A stretch of 32,563 bases of DNA from an uncultured archaeon (GTDB taxonomy: Archaea; Halobacteriota; Methanosarcinia; Methanosarcinales; Methanoperedenaceae): NCBI GenBank assembly GCA_902386135.1, contig CABMIB010000094.1, positions 1-32,563 of the forward strand, read 5' to 3'. The first letter of the stretch is position 1. Every line of letters starts with the position of its first letter. A program made the position numbers and the translations under genes. Shown piece by piece: positions 16,561 to 24,552 of the stretch. The notes beneath the pieces are model-generated. The model saw only the letters and a list, made by a program, of their open reading frames with translations. It was not told the origin of the DNA and searched no databases.

Positions 16561-17309
16561 TGGTAGAAATACGCGTAATGATTGTTGAAGATGAAAGTAT
16601 TGTTGCAGAGGATATACGAAGGACCCTGGTAAAACTGGGATATGCCGTTCCTGCGGTCGCGTCTTCAGGAGAAATGGCTATTAAGAAAGCAGGGGAGCAT
16701 GTTCCGGACCTGATCCTTATGGATATCATGCTGAAAGGCGGGATGGACGGGATAGAGGCTGCAAAACAAATACGCTCCAGGTTCAATATTCCTGTTGTGT
16801 ATCTCACTGCTTATTCGGATGAGAAGATACTGGAGAGGGCAAAATTAACAGAACCGTTCGGGTATATTATCAAACCATTCAAAGAACGGGAATTAAAGAT
16901 GAACATCGAGGTAGCCCTTTATAAAAGCAAAATGGAGATGCGGTTAAAGGAAAGCAAGGAATTCTACGAAAGCGTGCTGGAAGGCATTGTTAACGGCGTC
17001 TGGGTGACGGATAAAAACGATGTTATCTGCTACGCAAATAAAGGTGCAATGACGTTCATGGGAAAAAACATGCCTCAAGTTGTCGGTGCGGGAGTTTTAA
17101 AGGATCTCCCGGAAATTTTCAGGCCATATTACTTGAAAGCGAAGGACAGCCGGCAGCCGTTCTATTACCAGGGTGTTCCTTTTGGTATGCCGGACGGGAA
17201 CCAGAAGTATCGCTCGGGATGGTTAATACCCAGGATTAAAAACGGAAGTTTCGAGGGCATGATATGCACTATCGAGAGCATACCCAAGTACGATACGGCG
17301 AGCGTTTAG
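16560..17309 (+). CDS. Response regulator with receiver and PAS domains
   Basis: Receiver at 4-120 with phospho-Asp55 and Lys105, followed by a PAS-like domain at about 125-245 (FYESVLEGIVNGVWVTDKNDVICYANKGAM). There is no DNA-binding or kinase output, so it may be a phosphorelay intermediate or interaction switch. The receiver is identical to that of the kinase at 10100 in 82 of 120 positions by hand count, far closer than to the neighbouring single receiver, pointing to a local duplication. The ATG overlaps the kinase stop codon, so translation is coupled. Confidence 0.9.
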   Translation: MVEIRVMIVEDESIVAEDIRRTLVKLGYAVPAVASSGEMAIKKAGEHVPDLILMDIMLKGGMDGIEAAKQIRSRFNIPVVYLTAYSDEKILERAKLTEPFGYIIKPFKERELKMNIEVALYKSKMEMRLKESKEFYESVLEGIVNGVWVTDKNDVICYANKGAMTFMGKNMPQVVGAGVLKDLPEIFRPYYLKAKDSRQPFYYQGVPFGMPDGNQKYRSGWLIPRIKNGSFEGMICTIESIPKYDTASV

Positions 17310-17318
17310 ATTGGAAAG

Positions 17319-17326
17319 ACTATATA
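17319..17326 (+). promoter_or_regulatory. TATA box of the nitroreductase gene
   Basis: ACTATATA is centred 26 bp upstream of the ATG at 17349. This supports a leaderless transcript and the choice of that start over the in-frame ATG at 17361. Confidence 0.6.
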
Positions 17327-17348
17327 GGAAATAAATACCAACCTACAA

Positions 17349-17879
17349 ATGGGTTTTTATATGGAATGCCTGGAAGCCATTAAAGGAAGACGGTCAATCA
17401 GGAAGTTTAAAGATAGCCCTGTAGGAAAGGAAATAATCGAAGAACTGCTTAGCGCTGCGCAGATGGCACCCTCGGCAGGCAACCTCCAGGCGCGGGATTT
17501 TGTAGTTGTCACGAACAAAATCACAAAACAAAAACTGGCAAAAGCTGCGCTTGATCAGTCGTTCATCGACCAGGCTCCTGTCGCTATCGTTGCCATCGCG
17601 AACATCGAGCGCTCATCCCGCATATACAGGTCGCGGGGAGAGCTTTATGCAATCCAGGACGCTACAGCAGCCATTATGAACCTGCTTCTTGCTGCTTATT
17701 CAAAGGGGCTTGCGACATGCTGGGTTGGGGCTTTTGATGAATACGCTGTCAGCGAGCTTCTGGGGCTGCCGCAACGGGCGACGCCTGTGGCTATAATCCC
17801 GGTCGGGTACTCTGATGAAAAACCCGCAGCGACGGCCAGGATGGGGCTGGAAAAGGTAGTTCACTGGGAGACGTGGTGA
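17349..17879 (+). CDS. Nitroreductase family flavoprotein
   Basis: An FMN-dependent NAD(P)H oxidoreductase of the nitroreductase fold. Seen: the N-terminal FMN-binding pattern IKGRRSIRKFKD, MAPSAGNLQARDFVVV, and the C-terminal GLATCWVGAFD followed by IIPVGYSDEKP. It has 176 residues, the usual short form. The substrate cannot be told from sequence; members act on nitroaromatics, quinones and flavins. The TATA spacing fits a leaderless ATG at 17349; ATG 17361 (MECLEAIKGRRS) is the alternative. It converges on the AK6-like gene with a two-base gap. Confidence 0.92.
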   Translation: MGFYMECLEAIKGRRSIRKFKDSPVGKEIIEELLSAAQMAPSAGNLQARDFVVVTNKITKQKLAKAALDQSFIDQAPVAIVAIANIERSSRIYRSRGELYAIQDATAAIMNLLLAAYSKGLATCWVGAFDEYAVSELLGLPQRATPVAIIPVGYSDEKPAATARMGLEKVVHWETW

Positions 17880-17881
17880 AG

Positions 17882-18448
17882 TTATAGTTCTACCAAATCA
17901 ATCCAGTTAATCTTTCCGGGCAGGAAATCCTCCGGAATTTTCCCGGTTTTCAGTGATTCGATTATAGAAATAACCGCTTTTACAACAGCAAGAGGCGTCG
18001 CATCCGTTGTATTTATCTCAAAAACATTCTTGCTCCTTTCAACAGATTCCACGAGTATCACATCCAGCGCCTCTGCATTTGCATTTTCCTTTACCTTTTC
18101 AAAAGAATATTCTTTCCTCTTGCCAAGCCTTTTCCTCAAAGCCACTGGATGCGTCCTGAGAACGATGATAGCATCAGCAGGCAGATACTGCGAAAGGTGG
18201 CCTTCCATGATGATATCCATGCCATCCGGCGCCTGGCTGATTACCTGTTTCACCCGCTCCTCCAGCTTTTCCAAGTCAGCGTTGTAAGAGTTCCGTGCCT
18301 CATCTTTTTCCGTATAAAGCTTCTCATCGATAATGAGCTTATTCAGGTCGATGATGCAGTACTGCTTCCTGTATTGCGAATGCTCGGCTATAAAGCCGCA
18401 GACAGTGGTTTTCCCGGTGCCTGGAGTGCCTGTGAGAGCTATTATCAC
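17882..18448 (-). CDS. AK6/Fap7-type adenylate kinase-like NTPase
   Basis: A small P-loop nucleoside monophosphate kinase like archaeal putative adenylate kinases and eukaryotic AK6/Fap7, which in eukaryotes helps mature the small ribosomal subunit. Seen: Walker A at residues 7-15 (GTPGTGKTT), a DLNKL segment, MDIIMEGHLSQYLPADAIIVLRTHP with a Walker B-like core, and a lid-like stretch RKRLGKRKEYSFEKVKENANAE. The 188 residues match the family. Its ATG overlaps the hisC stop by four bases (ATGA), so it is the last gene of a translationally coupled operon. Confidence 0.88.
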   Translation of the reverse strand: MIIALTGTPGTGKTTVCGFIAEHSQYRKQYCIIDLNKLIIDEKLYTEKDEARNSYNADLEKLEERVKQVISQAPDGMDIIMEGHLSQYLPADAIIVLRTHPVALRKRLGKRKEYSFEKVKENANAEALDVILVESVERSKNVFEINTTDATPLAVVKAVISIIESLKTGKIPEDFLPGKINWIDLVEL

Positions 18449-19536
18449 AAAATCGACCTCAATGCTTCTATCACTCTGCTATTCTGCTCTTCCGTGCCCA
18501 CGCTTATCCTGATAAGCGATTTCCCAGCGCCCCTGAAGGATGTGCAGTCCCGTACTATTATGCCTTTTTTCAATAGCGATTCGGAAACCTCTTTTGCTGT
18601 TCGCGCAGATACATCTATTAATATGAAATTCGCCTCTGAAGGATATACTTTGCATAAGGAGCCAAGCCCTCTTATAAGCTGGATGCGCCCATTTTTCACG
18701 GTCTCTATGCTTCTCTTCAGGTGCTCTTTGTCACTTAGCGCCGCAATACCGGCAGCAAGCGATAACACATCAACGGAGAACGGGGTCATGACTTTCATAT
18801 ATTCCTTCAAAATCCATCCCGGCACGAGCGCATAGCCAAGGCGCATACCTGCAAGACCGAATACCTTCGAGAATGTATGCCCGATTATCAGGTTATCGTA
18901 CTCCCTGACAAGCCCGTTAAGGCTTTTCCCTGCAAAATCCGCATATGCTTCATCGATAAATACAAGAGCATCAACCGATTCAAGGATCTTTCGGACATCC
19001 TCTTCGGGGATAACATTGCCGGAGGGGTTGTTGGGTGAACATAAAAAGATGATCTTTGTACTGTCATTTACTTTATTCAGAATATCTTCAATATCAATAT
19101 TAAAATCAGGAGCACGCTCTACAAATACGGGTTTCCCGCCGTTCGCAAGCGTTGATATCTCATAGTAGGAGAATGTTGGTATCGGGATTATCGTCTCTGC
19201 TCCCTGCGACATGAAAAGCCTCATCATAGTATCGAAAATGCCGTCCATGCCGCTTCCCGACACCACGATATTATCCACAGGATAACCTGTGAAACCGGAT
19301 ATCGCGCTTCTTAATCCGGAAGCATGCGATGTCGGATACAGGTGTACTCTCTCAGCTTTTTCCCTGACAGCCTCATCAGCAAGAGGTGAGGGGCCTAGGG
19401 GGTTTTCATTTGAGCCCAGCTTGATTATCCCGGCGGGGTCAAGCCCGTATTTGCCGGCTATCTCCTCTATGGACTTTCCCGGCACATAAGCCTCTATATC
19501 TTTAACAGTCGGGCGGAGAAGTTTTTCAAATCTCAT
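18445..19536 (-). CDS. hisC: Histidinol-phosphate aminotransferase
   Basis: A PLP enzyme of histidine biosynthesis that makes histidinol phosphate from imidazole-acetol phosphate with glutamate. Seen: GSNENPLGPSP (42-51), SPNNPSGN (167-174), the DEAYADF loop and PLP-binding Lys224 in HTFSKVFGLAGMRLGY. I start it at ATG 19536 (MRFEKLLRPTVKDIEAYVPGK), which gives 363 residues. The frame is open further upstream, but those codons lie inside argD and add unrelated sequence. It overlaps the argD end by 11 bp and the AK6-like start by 4 bp. Other class I aminotransferase activities are possible but less likely. Confidence 0.93.
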   Translation of the reverse strand: MRFEKLLRPTVKDIEAYVPGKSIEEIAGKYGLDPAGIIKLGSNENPLGPSPLADEAVREKAERVHLYPTSHASGLRSAISGFTGYPVDNIVVSGSGMDGIFDTMMRLFMSQGAETIIPIPTFSYYEISTLANGGKPVFVERAPDFNIDIEDILNKVNDSTKIIFLCSPNNPSGNVIPEEDVRKILESVDALVFIDEAYADFAGKSLNGLVREYDNLIIGHTFSKVFGLAGMRLGYALVPGWILKEYMKVMTPFSVDVLSLAAGIAALSDKEHLKRSIETVKNGRIQLIRGLGSLCKVYPSEANFILIDVSARTAKEVSESLLKKGIIVRDCTSFRGAGKSLIRISVGTEEQNSRVIEALRSIL

Positions 19537-20683
19537 CCAGTACTGACACCGCCTTATCAAGCTGTTCTTTTGTGATTGTGAGGGGCGGGACAAACCGCAG
19601 CACGGATTCGGACGTGCAGTTAAGAAGCACACCGCGTTCCCTTGCCCTGTTCACGATGTCTTCGCATTTGATGGAAAGCTCCATGCCCACCATCAGTCCC
19701 TTGCCGCGTATCTCCCTGACATAATCCCTGTTCAGGTCTTTGAGCTTTCGGATGAGGTATTTGCCCATCTCTTCAGACCTGTTTACGAGCCCCTCTTTTT
19801 TGATTACTTCAATATTTGCAATGGCTGCAGCACACGAAAGCGCATTCCCGCCGAATGTCGAGGCATGGTCGCCGCGAACAAAATTCGCTGCCACGTCCTC
19901 TCTTGCAAGCATAGCGCCCATGGGGAAACCTCCTCCCATTGCTTTTGCTGTCGTCATTATATCAGCCATGATGCCGGAATGTTCCCTTGCGAACCACCTG
20001 CCCGTTCTCCCGAAGCCTGTCTGCACCTCGTCCAGTATCAATAACGTGCCTGTCTCATCGCAGATTTCCCGAACTTCCTTCAGATAATCATCTGCCGGTA
20101 TTATTACGCCGCCTTCTCCCTGTATGGGTTCAAGGATAACTCCTGCAGTATCGCCGTTTATAGCCTGCCTGATAGCATCGGCATCGTTGTAGGGGACGAA
20201 TACAGCGGGTGCGAGCGGCTCAAAGGGCTTGCGGTACTTTTCTTTGTGAGTAACACTGAGCGCGCCCCGCGTCCTTCCGTGAAAGGCATGCTCGGCAGCA
20301 ACGAACTCTTTCTTTCCTGAGGCTTTGCGGGCAAGTTTCAGCGCGCCTTCTACGGCTTCCGTTCCCGAATTGCAAAAGAATATCCTGTCCATCTTCGTAA
20401 GATCGACGAGCTCTTCGGCAAGGATTGCCTGCTGCTCTGTATAGTAAAGGTTGGATACGTGTATTAACTGCTCTGCCTGCCGCTTTATCGCCTCTACGAC
20501 AGCAGGATGGCAGTGACCTACATTATTTACAGCTATTCCGGCTACGCAGTCGATGTACTCCTTTCCATCGACATCGGTCACCACAGCGCCGCACGCTTTT
20601 TTTATGGCAATGGGCTGGCGCGTGTATGTCTGGAATATGTACTTCTCGAATTTCCCGACTATCTCATCATAACTAAGATCCAT
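19526..20683 (-). CDS. argD: Acetylornithine aminotransferase (class III PLP)
   Basis: Converts N-acetylglutamate semialdehyde to N-acetylornithine in arginine synthesis; relatives also serve lysine or ornithine steps. Seen: VAGIAVNNVGHCHP, the phosphate-binding SGTEA (106-110), Asp218 in LILDEVQTGFGRTG and PLP Lys247 in TTAKAMGGGFPMGAM. The 385-residue length is normal. It lies 14 bp after the KaiC-like gene and overlaps hisC, forming an amino-acid biosynthesis pair inside the operon. Confidence 0.94.
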   Translation of the reverse strand: MDLSYDEIVGKFEKYIFQTYTRQPIAIKKACGAVVTDVDGKEYIDCVAGIAVNNVGHCHPAVVEAIKRQAEQLIHVSNLYYTEQQAILAEELVDLTKMDRIFFCNSGTEAVEGALKLARKASGKKEFVAAEHAFHGRTRGALSVTHKEKYRKPFEPLAPAVFVPYNDADAIRQAINGDTAGVILEPIQGEGGVIIPADDYLKEVREICDETGTLLILDEVQTGFGRTGRWFAREHSGIMADIMTTAKAMGGGFPMGAMLAREDVAANFVRGDHASTFGGNALSCAAAIANIEVIKKEGLVNRSEEMGKYLIRKLKDLNRDYVREIRGKGLMVGMELSIKCEDIVNRARERGVLLNCTSESVLRFVPPLTITKEQLDKAVSVLDEI

Positions 20684-20697
20684 ATCGTATCCCTTTT

Positions 20698-21462
20698 TTA
20701 TTTTACGCCCACAGAATCAAAAAGGCTTACTGCATCATTCATCACGGTCTCTGTCGGATGTACGACGATGCCTTTTTCCTGAATCTCATATGGGTGCAGG
20801 CTGTCATCATGCTTGACGCCTCGCATCTTTAATATTTCTATTGCCCTGACCCTGCTCCCCCCTGCCCTGAAGACATGCAGCCTGATAACACCTGCTGACA
20901 GGTATTCTTCTACGCTGAACGATTGTCCGCCGTATAGCTCGCTTGTCATAAGGGTGGTACAGTCAAGATACTCAAGGTTTTTGACAAACTCGGATACGAC
21001 TTCTCTTGCATCCGCGTCTGTGGATAATTTAAGGGACGTTATGGAGTCAACGAACAGTCTCTTTGCATTCAACTCATCAGCAGCAGCCTGGATTTGCCTG
21101 AAAATATCTCCAATGTTCTTGCTGGCTGCAATTGTGCAAACAGGGCTGTTTTCCGGTGTCTTGGTGAATTTTGTGTATTTGAACGGGTTCGCATAAATTA
21201 TTTTTAGCTCCTTCTGGGCTATGAGTTTTTCCATATCCCATCCGAATCTCCACGAATCACGGATTATCCTGGACGGAGTCTCTTCCATCACGACAAGGAT
21301 TCCGGGTTCATCAAAGCTTGTTATCCCTCCCATGAGATACTGCACGCCAAACGTGGTCTTTCCAGCCCCGGGTCCTCCTGTTACAAGGATTATGTCATTT
21401 TCGACATAACCTCCTTCGATTAATTCATCCAGTCCGGGAATAGCCGATTTTACTGTACCCAT
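20698..21462 (-). CDS. KaiC/RAD55-like RecA-superfamily ATPase
   Basis: A single-domain KaiC-like ATPase of 254 residues. Seen: Walker A GGPGAGKTT (29-37), paired catalytic glutamates at 60-61 in VVMEETPSR, Walker B RLFVDSITSL with Asp139, and the C-terminal IEILKMRGVKHD typical of the family. Archaeal members are often regulatory or signalling ATPases, not clock proteins. It heads an operon with argD, hisC and an AK6-like kinase. GAGGAA just before the ATG is a fair ribosome-binding site. The target is unknown. Confidence 0.9.
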   Translation of the reverse strand: MGTVKSAIPGLDELIEGGYVENDIILVTGGPGAGKTTFGVQYLMGGITSFDEPGILVVMEETPSRIIRDSWRFGWDMEKLIAQKELKIIYANPFKYTKFTKTPENSPVCTIAASKNIGDIFRQIQAAADELNAKRLFVDSITSLKLSTDADAREVVSEFVKNLEYLDCTTLMTSELYGGQSFSVEEYLSAGVIRLHVFRAGGSRVRAIEILKMRGVKHDDSLHPYEIQEKGIVVHPTETVMNDAVSLFDSVGVK

Positions 21463-21499
21463 TCAGTTCCTCGCTGCTGACAATAGTATGGATTTATCA

Positions 21500-21508
21500 A
21501 TATATATA
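21500..21508 (-). promoter_or_regulatory. TATA box of the KaiC-argD-hisC-AK6 operon
   Basis: ATTATATATAT on the minus strand is a strong core promoter about 43 bp upstream of the KaiC-like ATG, giving a leader of roughly 15-20 nt that carries a GAGGAA ribosome-binding site. Confidence 0.55.
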
Positions 21509-21522
21509 ATTGACTGTAAAAG

Positions 21523-21726
21523 TTAAGGATTGGCGAGGAACCTGTTCTTTTTTAATTCCCCCAGGATAAGTTCTTTTGAAGGTATGTCCTCCTCCTTGCA
21601 TTTTTCCTCTTTCCACGCCTCTAACGAGCGGAAAATAAAGAACATGCCGTCTTCTTTTTTTGAGGCTTCAAGGTTCGGATCATCTGATTTTTCTAAAAAT
21701 GCATGGTAGCCTTCAAGAACTTTCAT
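21523..21726 (-). CDS. Small hypothetical protein (67 residues)
   Basis: Not recognised. The peptide is rich in charged residues (many Glu and Lys) and has a plausible soluble alpha/beta composition (MFFIFRSLEAWKEEKCKEEDIP). It fills the gap between the Lon-like protease and KaiC-like genes on the same strand. A TATA-like TCATAAATC lies about 25-30 bp upstream of the ATG. The codon pattern looks coding, but there is no family evidence. Confidence 0.5.
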   Translation of the reverse strand: MKVLEGYHAFLEKSDDPNLEASKKEDGMFFIFRSLEAWKEEKCKEEDIPSKELILGELKKNRFLANP

Positions 21727-21772
21727 TGATGCATTAGATGTTCTATTGATTTATGAAACTTACGTCTATGGT

Positions 21773-22600
21773 TCAGGGTGACTGGATAGTGTATAGCATG
21801 GCATCTTCTATAGTCCCTACCTCTCTTACCTCAATGCCTATATCTCCCACATCGCTTTTTTGCCCGACGGGTACGAGGAACAGCACAGCTCCGCTCTCTT
21901 TTGCTGCCAGCGCCTTTTCCCGCGCCGCGCCGATTTTCCCGATCGAATGGTCGTCGTTTATGGTACCTGTAATCAGCACATCTGTCCTGATGGTCTTTCC
22001 CTGCATGGCTGCCATCGCGTCAAGGGTCATGGCTGCGCCTGCGCTCCCGCCCTGGATGAGCAAACCCTGCGCCTCTGGAGGAGATTCGATGTTTATAAGA
22101 GTGTCTTTATTAGCCAGGTTTGCCCCTGTGATTTCACGCGCAACTTTGACTGCTGTCTGGGCTGAGGACTGGAACTCCTCATCGATCAGCACATTGGCTA
22201 CATTAAGAAATAGATTACCGCTCCCGTTCTTAAGAACAACCTCCAGCGGTATCAAGTGACCTACATTGTTCTGGTCCACAGCAATGACGTAGTAATCACT
22301 TTTAGCGACCGCCGTGAGGTTTATTATCTCCCGCTCGTATGTTTGCCTTGTTCGCGTTTCGTTCTTCAATTGCTCCTCAGTCATGGACAGGTTCTGCCTC
22401 AAGTTAGCAGTAATGTTTTGAAGCCGCGATATCTGCTCTTTCTGGCTTTGCGAAATATTGGTCAGATCGCTGATATTTTCATTTTGCTGTCTTACCGTCT
22501 CAAGGTTCCGGAGTAAGAAAAAAAATGAGCCGACGAGTAATACGGCAAGGATTAGGATTATGAATTTTAGCTGCCTGTTGTAATCCGGCGGTTTCTCCAC
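21773..22600 (-). CDS. Membrane-anchored Lon-like (S16) archaeal serine protease without ATPase
   Basis: One N-terminal membrane helix (residues 12-31) is followed by a coiled-coil stalk (about 33-95) and an S16 Lon proteolytic domain (about 103-270). The Ser-Lys dyad is intact: Ser186 in QGGSAGAAMT and Lys229 in GAAREKALAAKESGAVLFLVP, which aligns with the Lon lysine region. There is no AAA+ module, matching the archaeal COG1750-type predicted proteases. With a single N-terminal helix and few positive charges after it, the catalytic domain is probably outside the membrane; this is inference. The start is GTG at 22600. Confidence 0.85.
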   Translation of the reverse strand: MEKPPDYNRQLKFIILILAVLLVGSFFFLLRNLETVRQQNENISDLTNISQSQKEQISRLQNITANLRQNLSMTEEQLKNETRTRQTYEREIINLTAVAKSDYYVIAVDQNNVGHLIPLEVVLKNGSGNLFLNVANVLIDEEFQSSAQTAVKVAREITGANLANKDTLINIESPPEAQGLLIQGGSAGAAMTLDAMAAMQGKTIRTDVLITGTINDDHSIGKIGAAREKALAAKESGAVLFLVPVGQKSDVGDIGIEVREVGTIEDAMLYTIQSP

Positions 22601-22623
22601 AATACTTATTAATATGCCATTAT

Positions 22624-22640
22624 GTAAAAGTCTTTTTAAT
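22624..22640. repeat. 17-bp AT-rich repeat, copy 1
   Basis: GTAAAAGTCTTTTTAAT occurs here and identically at 23428-23444. It contains the small inverted repeat AAAAG-T-CTTTT. This copy is 24-40 bp upstream of the Lon-like protease start, in its core promoter. Confidence 0.6.
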
Positions 22641-22745
22641 TATCTTGCATATCGACATAAGTATTGCAAATAAAATGTGTTAACCTGGGTATTTTAAAAA
22701 AACATTAAAAAATTAAACAAAAAATAACTATTGATTTTTAGAGAG

Positions 22746-23276
22746 TTACGGCAGGCTTGGCGGGTTTGATGGCAATGTGTATTTTATGTATGGGAACTTG
22801 TTAGCCGCATGGCAGCCGTTGCATCCCTGTACAGTGTTATTATATGCTGTCTGGAATGCGTTCCAGTCCTTCGCATTAATGGTATTATTCAGCGGCTCAA
22901 GGTAAGCTGATTCAAATGATTTAAGCATAGGGGCTCTGCCCGGTCTTGTGGTCTCTCCGGTTTCCTGTATCTCTAATGCTTCTTTTAACTGGTAACTGGC
23001 AAGGTCCCAATTGCCATTCTTGGCAGCATAGTACATTATGTAGAACCTGTTGCCGTATTCAAGCATAACAGTGCCCAGCCCGGGCTGGATCTCAGCAAGT
23101 TGTGCCAGCGTCAGATTACCGTGTGAAGTAGTTATTGAAACCTGTGCAGGGTTAATCGTCGGGGCAACCGGTACCTGCGGAGCCTGTACAGCCCTGTAAC
23201 CCATGCTCAAAGCCGCACCTGCTATAAGAATCGCTACTACCGATATGACAATCGGCACCATCGTTTTTGTTTCCAT
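22746..23276 (-). CDS. Membrane-anchored mono-heme cytochrome c (C-terminal CxxCH)
   Basis: An uncleaved signal anchor or signal peptide (residues 7-27) precedes a Pro-rich linker and a helical domain ending in one heme-binding motif, CNGCH at 152-156. The arrangement, with a helical body and CxxCH near the C-terminus, resembles four-helix cytochrome c' or c-556-type proteins; the fold assignment is tentative. It would lie on the outer face of the membrane and carry electrons or bind small gases. GGAGA lies nine bases before the ATG, and an 18-bp palindrome sits 27-44 bp upstream. It may serve extracytoplasmic electron flow, but nothing ties it directly to the nar genes. Confidence 0.8.
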   Translation of the reverse strand: METKTMVPIVISVVAILIAGAALSMGYRAVQAPQVPVAPTINPAQVSITTSHGNLTLAQLAEIQPGLGTVMLEYGNRFYIMYYAAKNGNWDLASYQLKEALEIQETGETTRPGRAPMLKSFESAYLEPLNNTINAKDWNAFQTAYNNTVQGCNGCHAANKFPYIKYTLPSNPPSLP

Positions 23277-23302
23277 TATATTTGTCTCCTGTTAATACTC
23301 AT

Positions 23303-23320
23303 TTATGCTCATGAGCATAA
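23303..23320. promoter_or_regulatory. 18-bp perfect palindrome upstream of the cytochrome c gene
   Basis: TTATGCTCATGAGCATAA is a perfect palindrome in the leader or core promoter of the cytochrome gene on the minus strand. A TATA-like TTTTATAG (23343-23350) or AAAATAAG (23326-23333) lies just upstream. It could be a repressor operator near the transcription start or a hairpin in the mRNA leader. Confidence 0.6.
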
Positions 23321-23427
23321 CATAACTTATTTTGTACTAATTCTATAAAAATGTTTTGTTGAATTAAACTCTGTTAATTGGAATTATTTTCAATGCTTAT
23401 AAGGTCAGGTTAATAAGATATCATAGA

Positions 23428-23444
23428 GTAAAAGTCTTTTTAAT
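23428..23444. repeat. 17-bp AT-rich repeat, copy 2
   Basis: Identical to 22624-22640. This copy ends at the ATG of the radical SAM gene (23443), so it covers the promoter-proximal region or transcription start of that gene. Confidence 0.6.
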
Positions 23445-24552
23445 GGCTATGTCCAATATCCACTTCCGCTACTTCAAGCCCAACATGCAGAGCATAGCCG
23501 TCCTGATGCCGCTTCTCCCGGGCGCCGAGCTGGTGCGGGAGCCCGCTGATGGCATAATGCTCTACAGCTTTGCAACTCCGCAGGCAGCATCAATTTTCCG
23601 GGAGGTGGAGAGCTCTAGAACGCGCTCAATTTTCATAGCAGGGGGTCCGCATCCTTCGGCGCGCCCTGAAGAGACGCTGAAGTTCTTCGACTATGTTGTA
23701 ATCGGGGAAGGCGAGGAGACGCTGCCTGAATTGGTAGGCGCGCTCAAAAAAGACGGGGATGCTTCATCTGTCAAAGGTATAGCTTTTAAAAAAGAGGGCA
23801 GCATCGTTTTCACCGGAAAAAGAGAGGATATAGAACTGGATAATTATTCCGCTTTTGACCCTGGCATGATACACAGCAGCATAGAGATAAGCCGCGGCTG
23901 CCCCTTCAACTGCGCTTATTGTTCGACACCGCAACTCTTCGGTCACAGGATGAGGCACCGCAGCATCGATGAGATCTCAAAGTACGCGGAATTCTTAAAG
24001 GACATAAGGTTCACATCTCCCAACGCCTTTGCTTACGGCTCTAACGGTGTTCATCCGCGCATTGAAAAGATAGAAGCGCTTCTATCTGCTTTACCACGAA
24101 GGAACATATTCTTTGGCACATTTCCCTCTGAAGTGAGGCCTGAATTCATAAATGACAGGCTCCTTGAGCTTGTGTCTGAATACTGTGCCAATACAACGCT
24201 CAATATGGGCGGGCAGTCAGGAAGCCAGAGGATGCTTGACAGTATAAACCGGGGGCATACCGTGGAAGACATAATCACCGGTGCCGAGAAATGCCTCCAG
24301 CACGGCTTAACGCCTGTCGTGGATTTCATCTTTGGCCTGCCCGGTGAAACGGAGGATGACCAGCTCGATACCCTGCGGCTTATTAAATGGCTCACGGGAA
24401 AAGGTGGAAAGGCGCACTCCCATTATTTTATGCCCCTGCCTGGAACTGCGCTTGAGAATTGTGTGCCGTCACCCTTATCCAGGCATGTGGACAGGGTAAT
24501 GGGCGAACTTGCGCTCCATGGAAAAGCGACAGGCGTATGGTCTAAAGCTTGA
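23443..24552 (+). CDS. B12-binding/radical SAM protein (MJ_1487 family)
   Basis: A cobalamin-binding radical SAM enzyme of unknown substrate. The N-terminal part (about 1-125) is a B12-binding-like Rossmann domain with IFIAGGPHPSARPEE and YVVIGEGEETLPEL. The radical SAM domain holds the [4Fe-4S] cysteines Cys153, Cys157 and Cys160 in RGCPFNCAYCSTPQ. It also has NMGGQSGSQRMLDSINRGH and DFIFGLPGETEDD, typical of the MJ_1487-type family found in methanogens. The ATG at 23443 lies about 27 bp from AATAAGATA, consistent with a leaderless mRNA. It converges on the coiled-coil gene and overlaps its end by 11 bp. Confidence 0.88.
   Translation: MAMSNIHFRYFKPNMQSIAVLMPLLPGAELVREPADGIMLYSFATPQAASIFREVESSRTRSIFIAGGPHPSARPEETLKFFDYVVIGEGEETLPELVGALKKDGDASSVKGIAFKKEGSIVFTGKREDIELDNYSAFDPGMIHSSIEISRGCPFNCAYCSTPQLFGHRMRHRSIDEISKYAEFLKDIRFTSPNAFAYGSNGVHPRIEKIEALLSALPRRNIFFGTFPSEVRPEFINDRLLELVSEYCANTTLNMGGQSGSQRMLDSINRGHTVEDIITGAEKCLQHGLTPVVDFIFGLPGETEDDQLDTLRLIKWLTGKGGKAHSHYFMPLPGTALENCVPSPLSRHVDRVMGELALHGKATGVWSKA

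Noticed and set aside
18149-18835. 228-residue plus-strand frame opposite the AK6-like gene and hisC
   Set aside because: It spans two overlapping real genes on the other strand and shows no family features.
19537-19632. 32-residue upstream extension of hisC
   Set aside because: It is encoded inside argD out of frame, is Cys/Arg/Pro-rich and does not belong to the aminotransferase fold.
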